Shown piece by piece: positions 6,280 through 15,009 of a DNA stretch of 32,376 nucleotides. A program made the translations under genes and the position numbers. Origin of the DNA: UMGS1519 sp963621885. Its GTDB lineage: Bacteria > Actinomycetota > Coriobacteriia > Coriobacteriales > Eggerthellaceae. How positions within the stretch are numbered: the stretch's first letter is position 1; each line of letters opens with the position of its first letter. The stretch lies in the NCBI GenBank assembly GCA_963621885.1, contig CAVFFT010000039.1:1-32376 (forward strand). Reading direction: 5' to 3'. Below the pieces are notes generated by a model. The model made no database searches, was not told the origin of the DNA, and saw only the letters and a list, made by a program, of their open reading frames with translations.

Positions 6280-9015
6280 ATGAGAGCCTTTCACGATTCG
6301 CGCGATCGGCGCTGCCGCGCGCCTTATGGCGTGGTGGCGCCGGGCGATTCGGTGAGCTTGTGGCTTGATGTGTGGGACGCTCCCGGAGCGCGGGTGACGC
6401 TGCGTACCTGGATGGATGGCGTGGGCGAACGCCGCCATGACATGCCGCTTGTTTTGGGTCCGGATGAGAATGGCGTGTGGCGTTACGAGGCGCGACTTGC
6501 GCTGAGTGTGCCGGGCATCGTGTGGTACCACTTCATCATTACCATGCCCGATGGGCGCGAGGTGCGCTATGGCGCACGCGATGGACGCTACGGCGGCAAG
6601 GGCCAGCTGCGCGATTGGGAGCCGCCGAGCTTCCCGATTGCGGTGTGCGATCCTGCCGCGGATGATGAGCTGCTGGCTTCGATTCTCGCGGAAGAGGATG
6701 TGGTGCGGCGCCCGCCCATGAAGGTCGCGCTGCGTTACTTGCGGGGAGAAGCGTCGGCACATGAGCTTAGGGAAGCCGTGGAGGTGCTGCGGCAGACAGT
6801 CTCGCCGCGCGTTTTCAATCGCTCATTCAATGTTCTTGCAAGCTGCACCCAGCCGCATCTGTTCGCGTTGCTTTCCGGCGCGCGGGAAGACGTGACGGAT
6901 TACGCGCGCGAGCTTGACCTGCTGAAAGACCCGGCGAAGGCGGGACTTTCCAAGGCGCGCTTGTGGTGCGCCGCGCTCATCCAGATGCTGAGCGTCGCCT
7001 CGCTCGATTTTCCTCATGGGGAAGAACGGCTGGATGCGGGTATGGCTACTGGACTGGGCGCGTCTGGTGAGGCGGGTGCGTCTGCGGAAGCGGGCGCTGG
7101 GGCGGATGCGACTGGTGAGGCGAGCGCGTTTGCGGAAGCGGGCGCGGACTCGCTAGCCGCAGCGGACGCTTGTGCGTCGGTGGGTTCGTACGCGTATGGA
7201 CATATATGTCCGCCCGCTTTCGATAAGGACTGCGAGGACATCGTTCGCAATGCCTCCGAACTGCACGATATTCTGCCGGCATTCCGTTCAGGCGAACTGC
7301 ACTGTTTTGCCGTCAATGCCGATGTGTTCGGCTTTTGGCGCTGCGCAAACGATGGAACGACGGCATGTGTGCTGGTGAACGCCTCACTGCGGAACGCCTA
7401 CGATGTTGCCGTGCCGCTGGTCGCCGAAGAGGTGTCGGACCTTTTGGGCGGTTATGGCGTGCGCGTCGTGTCGCTTGCGGACGCGGGGGACGTGGCGGTT
7501 TCCTATCCTGAGACGAGCCGTTACGCGATGGTGCATCTGTATCAGACGGGGACGGCGGTGCTGCTCTTCCATCCGCACGAGCGCCTTCAGCAGCCGATGC
7601 CTGCGGGCCTCGGCGTGCTTGCGCATATTACGAGCCTTCCGGTAGAAGCGGCTTGTGACCAGGTCGCGAGCGCGTCGGCGGGCTGTGACCGGGCTGCGGA
7701 CGCGACTCTTGAGGGCTGCGACCAGCTTGCGCCTACGCCAACCCATCCCGGCACGCTTGGTGCGCCGGCGCGGGCCTTCATCGATTGGCTTGCGGAAGCG
7801 GGCGCGACCTACTGGCAGGTGCTGCCGGTGAACCCGACCGACGAATATGGAAGCCCCTATGCGGGCATCAGCGCTTTTGCGGGAAACGCCAATCTGCTCG
7901 AAGGCGGGGCCGCCGCGCTTGATGCGCCCGACCTTCCCGACGAGGCATCCGCAGAATACCAGGCGTTCTGCGAACGGGAGCACGATTGGCTCGAACCCTA
8001 CGTGTGCTTTATGGCGATACGGCAAGCGCAGGGCGACTCCATTCCCTGGCAGGAGTGGCCGCGCGAATACCAGCGCTTCGATGCGAAGATGCTTGCGAAC
8101 GAACCCGCTCTTGCCGCGTCCGCGCAAAAATGGCGGCGTCTGCAATTCGCTTTCCAATGGCAATGGGAAAAGCTGCGCACGTACGCGCACGAGAAGGGTG
8201 TGCGCATCATCGGCGACATGCCGTTGTATGTGAGCGCGGACAGCGCCGATGTCTGGGCACATCGGGAACTTTTCCAACTTGATGCCGCCGGGCGTCCTTC
8301 ACACGTTGCCGGCTGCCCGCCCGATTCTTTCGCGGTCGACGGCCAGATTTGGGGTAACCCGCTCTACGACTGGGACGTGGCCAAGCGCACGGGATACGAC
8401 TGGTGGATTCGCCGGGTGAAGCGGGCGCTTTCGCTTTACGACTTCGTGCGCATGGACCATTTCATTGGTTTCGCGCGCTACTTCAGCATTCCCGCAGGTG
8501 AGACGGCTTCTGCCGGAGAATACCATCCTGGTCCGGGACTCGATTTCTTCCAGACGCTGCATCAGGCCTGCGGACCGCTGCCCTTTATCGCCGAAGACCT
8601 GGGCTCGATAACCCCGAGCGTGCGGGCGCTTGGTGCAGCCTGCGGTTTCCCGGGCATGGACGTTATCCAGTTTGTCGACGGCGGCAATCCGCTGGCGGGC
8701 TACACGCCGCGTCCCCACAAGGTGGTCTATAGCGGTACGCACGACAATCAGACGCTGCGGGGTTTTGCGTGCATGCGTTATCCTCAGTTGGAGAGCGATC
8801 AGGCGGCTGCCGCGCTTGCGAATATCACGGCGCGGGCGCAGGGAGACCTGTGCGTGTTCGCCTTGCAGGATGTGCTGGGCCTCGATGACCAGGCGCGCAT
8901 GAATACGCCGGGCACGACCAGGGAAAACTGGACGTGGCAGGCAAGCGCTGCCGAGCTTGAGCAGGGAACGGCGCGCTTGAAGGAGCTGGTTGCGCTCCAT
9001 CGCGACGAGGCGTGA
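6280..9015 (+). CDS. malQ: 4-alpha-glucanotransferase (GH77) fused to a degenerate GH13 module
   Basis: A 911-residue protein. The GH77 disproportionating enzyme occupies about 444-911 and has all catalytic landmarks: the nucleophile Asp726 in RMDHF, acid/base Glu772 in IAEDLG, Asp822 in THDNQT, and the substrate-loop motif WQVLPVNPTDEYGSPYAG. The N-terminus (1-110) is an Ig-like starch-enzyme domain (GDSVSLWLDVWDAPGARVTL). Residues 140-250 resemble the end of a GH13 barrel with its catalytic residues lost (NVLASCTQPH where NLLGSHDT would be expected), and 305-435 resemble the GH13 C-terminal beta domain. Ala/Gly/Glu repeats fill about 255-300, and a Cys-Asp repeat insert (ACDQVAS...CDRAAD...CDQLA) splits the start of GH77 at 455-490. 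It should transfer alpha-1,4-glucan segments in maltodextrin or glycogen metabolism. The GH13 part should be inactive. Confidence 0.9.
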   Translation: MRAFHDSRDRRCRAPYGVVAPGDSVSLWLDVWDAPGARVTLRTWMDGVGERRHDMPLVLGPDENGVWRYEARLALSVPGIVWYHFIITMPDGREVRYGARDGRYGGKGQLRDWEPPSFPIAVCDPAADDELLASILAEEDVVRRPPMKVALRYLRGEASAHELREAVEVLRQTVSPRVFNRSFNVLASCTQPHLFALLSGAREDVTDYARELDLLKDPAKAGLSKARLWCAALIQMLSVASLDFPHGEERLDAGMATGLGASGEAGASAEAGAGADATGEASAFAEAGADSLAAADACASVGSYAYGHICPPAFDKDCEDIVRNASELHDILPAFRSGELHCFAVNADVFGFWRCANDGTTACVLVNASLRNAYDVAVPLVAEEVSDLLGGYGVRVVSLADAGDVAVSYPETSRYAMVHLYQTGTAVLLFHPHERLQQPMPAGLGVLAHITSLPVEAACDQVASASAGCDRAADATLEGCDQLAPTPTHPGTLGAPARAFIDWLAEAGATYWQVLPVNPTDEYGSPYAGISAFAGNANLLEGGAAALDAPDLPDEASAEYQAFCEREHDWLEPYVCFMAIRQAQGDSIPWQEWPREYQRFDAKMLANEPALAASAQKWRRLQFAFQWQWEKLRTYAHEKGVRIIGDMPLYVSADSADVWAHRELFQLDAAGRPSHVAGCPPDSFAVDGQIWGNPLYDWDVAKRTGYDWWIRRVKRALSLYDFVRMDHFIGFARYFSIPAGETASAGEYHPGPGLDFFQTLHQACGPLPFIAEDLGSITPSVRALGAACGFPGMDVIQFVDGGNPLAGYTPRPHKVVYSGTHDNQTLRGFACMRYPQLESDQAAAALANITARAQGDLCVFALQDVLGLDDQARMNTPGTTRENWTWQASAAELEQGTARLKELVALHRDEA

Positions 9016-9163
9016 GAGCATTCCCACGCAAAGGCGCTGCACGAGAGCGGCTTTCGGCTGAATGAGCCGCGAGACGGTACGAGCCCCACAGGGGGGTGTC
9101 GTTTCGCGCGATTAAGAAGCATAAAGGCGCGGCTTCGGTCGTGCGTGATTGAAAGGGTGGACT

Positions 9164-12079
9164 ATGGAAGAAAAGGATTTCCAGACGCTTTCGCCGAATC
9201 TGCAGGCGGGTGCGCGCATGCACGGCTTTGTCATCGAACGCGCGGAAACGCTGCCGGAGATTTCGGGTTGCGCATATATCATGCGCCACGAGGCGACGCG
9301 CGCACGGCTGATGTGGCTTGCCTGCGCCGATGACAACAAGGCCTTCTCCATTTCCTTCAAGACGCCGCCGGTCGACGACACGGGCGTCTTCCACATCAAC
9401 GAGCACTCGGTGCTGTGCGGCTCCGACAAGTTCCCGGTGAAGGAGCCTTTCGTCAATCTGCTGAAGACCTCGATGCAGACCTTCCTGAACGCGCTCACCT
9501 TCCCCGACAAGACGATGTATCCCGTCTCGTCCACGAATGAGCAGGACCTGCGCAACCTGATGGATGTGTACCTTGACGCGGTCCTTCACCCGGCAATCTA
9601 CCAGCGCCCGCGCATTTTCGAGCAGGAGGGCTGGCATTACGAAGTGGACGCCGATGGCGCGCTCGTGCGCAATGGCGTCGTTTTCAACGAGATGAAGGGC
9701 GCTCTTTCCGACCCGGACAGCATGCTGATGCTGCAGCTGAACCGCCAGCTGTTCCCCGACAATGCCTACGGCTTCGAGTCGGGCGGCACGCCGGGCGCGA
9801 TTCCCGAGCTTACCTACGAGGCCTTCCTCGACGCGAACGCGCGCCATTATCGCCTCGACAATTCCTATAGCGTGCTTTATGGCGACCTGGATATCGACGC
9901 GATGCTTGGCTTCATCGACGAGCATTTCTCGCATCAGGAGGATCGCGGGGCTGGCGCGCCGAACGCGCTCGTCGCGCAAAAGCCGCTTGTCGCGCCGACG
10001 GTGCTGCGCCAGATGCCGACCGCTCCGGAGAACGCCGCGGTGGGCGTGGGCTATGTGTTTGCGACCGCCGATGAGCGCACGCGCGTGCTGGCGGCCAGCG
10101 TGCTGCTCGACGCGCTCACAGGGAGCAACGAGGCGCCGCTCAAGCGCGCGATTCTCGCGGCCGACCTGGGCGACGATGTGGTGTCGTATCTGATAGACAG
10201 CGAGTTGCAACCCTATGTGTTCCTCGAGCTGAAGGGAGCGAAGCCGGGCGTTGTCGAACGTTTCCAGGAGGTCGTCAAGGAAACCTGCACGCGGCTTTCC
10301 ACCGAAGGCATCGATCGCGAACGCCTGGAGTCGGCCATCGCACAGGTTGAATTCGCGCTGCGCGAAGGCGAGCGCGGCATGTCTGATGGCGTCGCGCTTG
10401 CGATCATCGCGCTTTCCGGCTGGCTGTACGACGACTCGCTCGCGACCGCATATCTGCGCTACGAGGATGCGCTCACTGAGCTTCACATGATGGTGGAGAA
10501 CGGAGGATTCGAGCAGCTCATGCGCGACATCTTCCTCGAATGCCCGCATCAGGCCTGCGTGGTTCTGGAGGCGTCCGACACCACCGAAGCGGCAAGCGAA
10601 GCGCGCGAGCTCGCGCATGTCGCCGAGGAGCTGGGCGAGGCGGGCATGGCCGCTGTTGCCGAGGAGGCGGCTGCGCTTCATGCGGAACAGGAGGCGCCCG
10701 ATACACCCGAGGGGCTCGCGACGTTGCCGCAGCTGCATGTGGCGGACATCGGCCCTGCTCCGGTGCGTCCGACGGCCATTGATGTGGAAGACGCGCCGCT
10801 GGCCTGCGTGGGCCACGAGCTTTCCACCCACGGCATCGACTACCTGTACTGCTATTTCGGGCTTGAAGGCATCGCATGGGATGAGCTTCCCTATGTGTCG
10901 GTGCTGAGTCGCCTGCTGGGCAAGCTTTCCACGCGCTCGCATGACGCGGACAGCCTGAATACCTATATCGACAGGAATCTCGGAACGCTTGCGTTCTTCT
11001 GCGAGAGCAATGGCGTTATGGGCAGCGATGCGGTTCGTCCCCTGATGGTGGTGGGAGCGAGCGCGCTTTCGAGCAAGATTGATTCGCTGGCCGCGATTCC
11101 CCGCGAGGTGTGGTCGCAGACCCTTTTCAACGACCGCGAGCGCATTGTCGCGATTCTTTCGCAGGTGCGTTTGGGCTTCGAGCAGTCGATGGCGACCGAA
11201 GGACATGCGTGGGCATCCTCCCGTGCTGCAAGCTATAGCTCGCGTGCGGCGTTGCTGACGCAGCAGCTTTCGGGTGTCGACTTCTATGTGTTCCTGCGTG
11301 ATCTGCTCGACCATATCGATGAGCGCTTTGAGGACCTGGTGGCGAAGCTCGAGGATATTTCTGCCCGCATCTTCACGGCAGACCGGCTGCTCGTGAGCTT
11401 CATTGGTTCCTCCGATGAGCGCGCCCGCTTTTGGAACGCCGCGGGTGACCTGGGGCTTTCGCGCACGTCGACGCTCGACCGGTTGGTCATTCCCGCGCCG
11501 CAGGCGCTCAATGAAGCTTTCATCGTTCCTGCGAACGGCTGCTTTGTCGCACAGGCCGTGCCGGGTGGCGCGCGCGTTCCCCGCGTGAATGGCTCGTGGC
11601 TTGTGGCTGCGAGTGCTCTCACGCTCGATTACTTGTGGAACGAGGTGCGTGTGAAGGGCGGCGCGTATGGCGTTGGCTTCTCGACGACCTTCGGCGGGCG
11701 GCTGCAGTGGTATTCCTACCGCGATCCGGCGGTGGATCCGACCATCGCGCGATTTGGCGCTTGCGCCGACTGGCTTTCCAACTGGAATCCGGACCGCAAT
11801 GAGCTTGAGGGCTACATTGTGAGCGGCGTGGCGAAGCTGGATGCGCCGGTGAAGCCGCGCGCGCTGGCTCGCAGCCAGGACATTCGCCGTTTCTGCGGCA
11901 TCGCCGAGGAATCGCGTGCGGAGCTTCGCGATGAGCTGCTGCATGCGACGCCGGAAAGCGTCCGCGCGCTGAGCGATCCGCTGCGTGAGCTATCCGCAGC
12001 ACGCACGACCTGCGTGTTTGGCGGACGTGACCAGATTGAGGCAAGCAAGCAGGAATTCCGCGTTGTGACGCTGCAGTAA
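9164..12079 (+). CDS. M16C-family zinc metallopeptidase (presequence-protease-like)
   Basis: A 971-residue protein of normal length for presequence-protease-like insulinases, which form a closed two-half chamber that degrades peptides. The inverted zinc motif HINEH is at 77-81 (His77, Glu80, His81), within the family pattern EHSVLCGSDKFPVKEPFVN. The third ligand is probably Glu176 in VFNEMKG. The C-terminal half has the substrate-binding pair Arg829 and Tyr835 (RVKGGAYG) and SYRDP near 851. No signal peptide is seen, so it is likely cytosolic. The ATG at 9164 is preferred over the TTG at 9149 because AAAGGGTGG lies between them. An acidic Ala/Glu-rich linker at about 475-530 joins the halves and is longer than I would expect. 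It is a single gene, with GAPDH following after 309 bp. Confidence 0.95.
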   Translation: MEEKDFQTLSPNLQAGARMHGFVIERAETLPEISGCAYIMRHEATRARLMWLACADDNKAFSISFKTPPVDDTGVFHINEHSVLCGSDKFPVKEPFVNLLKTSMQTFLNALTFPDKTMYPVSSTNEQDLRNLMDVYLDAVLHPAIYQRPRIFEQEGWHYEVDADGALVRNGVVFNEMKGALSDPDSMLMLQLNRQLFPDNAYGFESGGTPGAIPELTYEAFLDANARHYRLDNSYSVLYGDLDIDAMLGFIDEHFSHQEDRGAGAPNALVAQKPLVAPTVLRQMPTAPENAAVGVGYVFATADERTRVLAASVLLDALTGSNEAPLKRAILAADLGDDVVSYLIDSELQPYVFLELKGAKPGVVERFQEVVKETCTRLSTEGIDRERLESAIAQVEFALREGERGMSDGVALAIIALSGWLYDDSLATAYLRYEDALTELHMMVENGGFEQLMRDIFLECPHQACVVLEASDTTEAASEARELAHVAEELGEAGMAAVAEEAAALHAEQEAPDTPEGLATLPQLHVADIGPAPVRPTAIDVEDAPLACVGHELSTHGIDYLYCYFGLEGIAWDELPYVSVLSRLLGKLSTRSHDADSLNTYIDRNLGTLAFFCESNGVMGSDAVRPLMVVGASALSSKIDSLAAIPREVWSQTLFNDRERIVAILSQVRLGFEQSMATEGHAWASSRAASYSSRAALLTQQLSGVDFYVFLRDLLDHIDERFEDLVAKLEDISARIFTADRLLVSFIGSSDERARFWNAAGDLGLSRTSTLDRLVIPAPQALNEAFIVPANGCFVAQAVPGGARVPRVNGSWLVAASALTLDYLWNEVRVKGGAYGVGFSTTFGGRLQWYSYRDPAVDPTIARFGACADWLSNWNPDRNELEGYIVSGVAKLDAPVKPRALARSQDIRRFCGIAEESRAELRDELLHATPESVRALSDPLRELSAARTTCVFGGRDQIEASKQEFRVVTLQ

Positions 12080-12388
12080 GCGGCGGGGAAGAACGCCTGC
12101 TGCAACGGGGCGGCGCCGGAACGGCAAGCCGGCGCGTGCGCTCGTGACAGCGGGGCAGTAATCCGGCGCAGACGCTTGCGGCGCTGGATCGGCAAGCTGA
12201 GATGACGGTCGTTTCGCCGCTGTGCGCTTGAGGTAACAGAACGCCTGCTGCGTCGGGGTGGGCGATTGCCGAAAAGTACGTTAATGTGGAGGCGAGCACG
12301 ACCAGAGTGGCGCATGATTAACGCTGAGCGCCAAAGGCATGGTTGCTCCCTGTTCAGGAGGAACCTGAAACTGATGGAGGTTAGCACG
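12080..12388 (+). other. Intergenic leader of GAPDH with partial repeat and hairpin
   Basis: No gene is seen. GAACGCCTGCTGC occurs at 12091-12103 and again at 12239-12251, each followed by a similar CGGGG-rich stretch, a 148-base offset. GCGCCGG (12113-12119) and CCGGCGC (12129-12135) form a 7-bp hairpin with no T run after it. A degraded copy of the hairpin arm lies near 12180-12200. No convincing -35/-10 pair was found for GAPDH. Confidence 0.4.
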
Positions 12389-13417
12389 ATGATTAAAGTT
12401 GGTATCAACGGTTTTGGACGCATTGGCTCACAGGCCTTTCGCGCAGCAATGCGCTCCGACGATATCGACGTGATCGCGATTAATGCGCCGGGCCATCCGG
12501 CATCGCAGGTAGCGTATTTCGTCAAGTACGACAGCGTGCATGGACGCTGGAATGGTGAAGTGACCTGGGATGACGAGAAAGGCCTGATGTGGGTTGACGG
12601 CCGCGAGATCAAAGTGCTCGACGACATGGCCTATCTGGACGCCTCCGTTATTCCCTGGGGCGAGCTGGGCGTGGAATACGTGCTCGAGTGCACCGGTGCG
12701 TATCTGACGAAGGAGAAGGCGCAGAAGCACATCGATGCCGGCGCCGAGGTCGTGGTAATGTCCGGTCCCGCAAAGGACGACACGCCGATGTTCGTGTGTG
12801 GCGTGAATCTTGACGACTACACCCCGGACATGCGCTTTGTTTCCAACGCCTCCTGCACGACGAATTGCCTCGCGCCTTTGGCGAAGGTCGTCAACGACAA
12901 CTTCGGCATTGTCAAAGGTCTCATGACGACGATTCATGCGACGACGAATTCTCAGTCGCCGGTCGACGCGTTCTCGAAGCGCGATTGGCGCGGCGGCCGT
13001 TCCATTTACAACAACGTCATTCCCACGAGCACCGGTGCGGCGAAGGCCGTGGGGAAGGTCATTCCCGCGCTCGCGGGCAAGCTGACCGGCACCTCGATGC
13101 GCGTGCCGGTGCCGGACGTGTCGCTGGTTGACCTGACCTGCCATCTTGAGAAGCCGGCCACCCTTGAGGAGATCGCCCACGCGGTGAAGCATGCGGCGAA
13201 GGAAGGCCCGATGAAGGGCGTTATCGGCTATACGGAAGAGAAGGTCGTCTCGACCGACTTCCGTGGCGAAACCTACACCTGCATGTATGACGCCGATGCT
13301 GCGATCGCGCTCGACGAGCACTTCGTTAAGCTCTTCGCGTGGTATGACAACGAAATCGGCTTCTCGTACAAGATGCTCGACCTCACGCGCCACATCGACA
13401 AGGTGCGCAAGGGCTAA
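12389..13417 (+). CDS. gap: Glyceraldehyde-3-phosphate dehydrogenase, type I
   Basis: A 342-residue glycolytic enzyme that oxidises and phosphorylates glyceraldehyde 3-phosphate to 1,3-bisphosphoglycerate with reduction of NAD(P)+. The Rossmann motif GINGFGRIG is at 4-12. The catalytic signature SNASCTTNC gives Cys156, and the partner His183 is in TTIHATTNSQ. The C-terminal WYDNEIGFS is typical. The ATG at 12389 is chosen because GATGGAGG ends eight bases before it and the protein then begins at the expected MIKVGINGFG; upstream in-frame residues do not match the family. It is followed by a strong terminator and so is probably monocistronic. Cofactor preference cannot be told by eye. Confidence 0.98.
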   Translation: MIKVGINGFGRIGSQAFRAAMRSDDIDVIAINAPGHPASQVAYFVKYDSVHGRWNGEVTWDDEKGLMWVDGREIKVLDDMAYLDASVIPWGELGVEYVLECTGAYLTKEKAQKHIDAGAEVVVMSGPAKDDTPMFVCGVNLDDYTPDMRFVSNASCTTNCLAPLAKVVNDNFGIVKGLMTTIHATTNSQSPVDAFSKRDWRGGRSIYNNVIPTSTGAAKAVGKVIPALAGKLTGTSMRVPVPDVSLVDLTCHLEKPATLEEIAHAVKHAAKEGPMKGVIGYTEEKVVSTDFRGETYTCMYDADAAIALDEHFVKLFAWYDNEIGFSYKMLDLTRHIDKVRKG

Positions 13418-13437
13418 GCGGGCGCGACAATTCAACT

Positions 13438-13504
13438 AACCGGCACGAGCGGATAACGCGCGCGCCGGTTACGAACGCGAGCGTGTGGTTCGCGTTCGTT
13501 TTAT
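13438..13504 (+). terminator. Rho-independent terminator of gap, with a preceding hairpin
   Basis: CGAACGCGA (13472-13480) pairs perfectly with TCGCGTTCG (13490-13498) around a 9-base loop and runs into TTTTATTT. Just upstream AACCGGC (13438-13444) and GCCGGTT (13464-13470) form a second inverted repeat. Confidence 0.88.
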
Positions 13505-13519
13505 TTGCGCATCCTTCTT

Positions 13520-13681
13520 TCCGATCTCACGTGCATCCTCTATTAAACTCGCAGGCCCGTCTTCCAATTCTCACGTTCCTCGTCTCAAACTCACGTCCCC
13601 CTTCCCAATCTCACATGCTTCCCTCGTGAAGCTCACGAGCTCTTCCTGCGGGGCTCACATTCCTTTCGCCCGAATTCTCAT
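13520..13681 (+). repeat. Array of about eight degenerate 20-23-bp repeats with CTCAC core
   Basis: CTCAC or a one-base variant starts at 13526, 13548 (CTCGC), 13570, 13590, 13610, 13632, 13654 and 13677 (CTCAT). Spacings are 22, 22, 20, 20, 22, 22 and 23 bases, about two helical turns. Most cores are preceded by an AAT or AAA and followed by a pyrimidine-rich stretch; a rough consensus is CCAATCTCACGTGCCTCC. It fills the gap between the gap terminator and the promoter of the GntR/ABC operon. There is no credible gene here. Confidence 0.75.
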
Positions 13682-13687
13682 AAAGCG

Positions 13688-13736
13688 TTGACAGCCGCCT
13701 CACACTGTAGTAACTGTATTATGTGCAATAGTACAG
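13688..13736 (+). promoter_or_regulatory. Promoter and possible GntR operator of the regulator/ABC operon
   Basis: TTGACA (13688-13693) is a perfect -35; 17 bases on lies TAACTG (13711-13716), a weak -10. CTGTAGTAACT (13705-13715) and AGTACAG (13730-13736) form a partial inverted repeat overlapping the start-site region. That is where a YtrA-type repressor would sit. The operator assignment is inferred. Confidence 0.5.
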
Positions 13737-13757
13737 AGGAACAGAGAGGAGGTAGCC

Positions 13758-14123
13758 GTGATAACTATCGACAATCGCGACCCGCGTCCGCTGTACGAAC
13801 AGGTGATTAGCAATCTTAAGCAGCTCATCGTTTCCGGGGTGCTTACCCCCGATGACAAGCTTCCGTCGGTGCGAAGCTTGGCCACGGAGCTCGCGATTAA
13901 CCCCAATACCATCCAGCGTGCGTATCGCGAACTGGAGGCGGCGGGCTACACGTATTCGGTGGCGGGCAAGGGAAGCTTCGTCGCGCCTACGGCGGAAACC
14001 GCGCGCCTGCATCAGCAGGAGCTTCTCGATCGCTTTGATGCGGTGGTGGCGCAGTGGGACGCCTATGGCTTCGACCGGAAAGAGCTGGTCAATCGGCTGC
14101 AAGGAGGTGCCAGCAATGATTGA
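13758..14123 (+). CDS. GntR-family regulator, YtrA subfamily
   Basis: A 121-residue protein. It has an N-terminal winged helix-turn-helix (residues about 12-75: PLYEQVISNLKQLIVSGVL, then LPSVRSLATELAINPNTIQRAYRELEAAG) and only a short C-terminal helical tail. That length is characteristic of the YtrA subfamily, which represses ABC transporter operons. The start is GTG at 13758, with AGAGAGGAGG ending five bases before it. The last eight bases overlap the ATP-binding protein gene, whose ribosome site AAGGAGG lies inside this gene, so the two are translationally linked. It probably represses its own operon through the inverted repeat upstream, and may sense a membrane-active compound or envelope stress. 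Confidence 0.93.
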   Translation: MITIDNRDPRPLYEQVISNLKQLIVSGVLTPDDKLPSVRSLATELAINPNTIQRAYRELEAAGYTYSVAGKGSFVAPTAETARLHQQELLDRFDAVVAQWDAYGFDRKELVNRLQGGASND

Positions 14124-15009
14124 GGTTAATGCGCTCGAAAAGACATTCGGATCCGTCCGCGCTCTGGACGGCTTGAGCCTTAATGTGCCTGATGGCGCGG
14201 TGTATGGCCTCGTCGGGCCCAATGGCGCGGGCAAGACGACTGCGCTTCAGATAATTGCCGGAGTCTATCGCCCCACGGCGGGCGATGTCAAGGTCGACGG
14301 CGAGCCGGTCTTCGAAAACAACGCGCTCAAGCGCCGCATGGCCTACATTCCGAGCGACTTCTATTTCAACCAGCAGGCGCGCATCAAGGATCTGTGTGAC
14401 ATGAACGCGGCGCTCAACCCGAGCTTCAGTAGGGAACGCGCGAGGGAGCTTGCGGCCTCGTTCCCCTTCGAGCAGGACCGTCTGGTGCGCTCGCTTTCAA
14501 AGGGAACGCAAAAGCAGCTGGCCTTCTGGTTGGCGCTCTCGACGCGCCCCGATGTGCTTCTGCTTGACGAGCCACTCGACGGTCTCGACCCGGCGGCGCG
14601 TCTGCGGGTGCTGCGCATCGCGATGGACGAAGTCGCGCAACGCGGTATGACCATTCTCGTGAGCAGTCACAATCTGCGCGAGCTTTCCGACATCTGCGAT
14701 CACGTGGGCATTATGGACAAGGGCCGCATGAGCCTGGAGCGCAGCCTCGATGCGTTGCAGGACGATTTCGCAAAGGTGCAGGTTGCCTTCGTACAAGAGG
14801 ATCAGGCACTTCCCGCGGGGCTCACCATTCTGAATGAATCGCGGCAAGGAAAGCTCTATACGCTCGTGGTGCGTGGAAACGCGGCCGAGGTGGAAGCAAT
14901 GCTCAATCAGGCGGGAGCCGTGTTCGTGAACGTCCTGCCGCTGTCCCTTGAGGAAGTCTTCGTATATGAAACAGGAGGTGTTGACCATGCAGAAAACGCC
15001 AGTGATTAA
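14116..15009 (+). CDS. ABC transporter ATP-binding protein
   Basis: A 297-residue nucleotide-binding subunit. Walker A GPNGAGKTT is at 34-42, the signature LSKGTQKQ at 127-134, Walker B VLLLDEP at 147-153, and the H-loop His185 in SSHNL. The signature is a variant of the usual LSGGQ, as seen in YtrB/BcrA-type drug-export or bacitracin-type ATPases. A roughly 80-residue C-terminal domain follows the ATPase core. It overlaps the GntR gene by 8 bases and the permease gene by 23 bases, so the three form a tightly coupled operon. It likely powers export or envelope sensing. The substrate is unknown. Confidence 0.95.
   Translation: MIEVNALEKTFGSVRALDGLSLNVPDGAVYGLVGPNGAGKTTALQIIAGVYRPTAGDVKVDGEPVFENNALKRRMAYIPSDFYFNQQARIKDLCDMNAALNPSFSRERARELAASFPFEQDRLVRSLSKGTQKQLAFWLALSTRPDVLLLDEPLDGLDPAARLRVLRIAMDEVAQRGMTILVSSHNLRELSDICDHVGIMDKGRMSLERSLDALQDDFAKVQVAFVQEDQALPAGLTILNESRQGKLYTLVVRGNAAEVEAMLNQAGAVFVNVLPLSLEEVFVYETGGVDHAENASD

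Noticed and set aside
9149..9163. TTG start of the M16C peptidase five codons earlier
   Set aside because: The AAAGGGTGG ribosome site lies inside that extension and fits ATG at 9164.
13520..13681. CRISPR array
   Set aside because: Repeats are short and degenerate with no separate unique spacers of constant length and no cas genes nearby.
13485..13691. An open frame of 68 codons across the CTCAC repeat array
   Set aside because: It has no ribosome site, overlaps the terminator at its start, and its apparent repeats come from the 20-23-bp DNA periodicity, which does not keep a reading frame.
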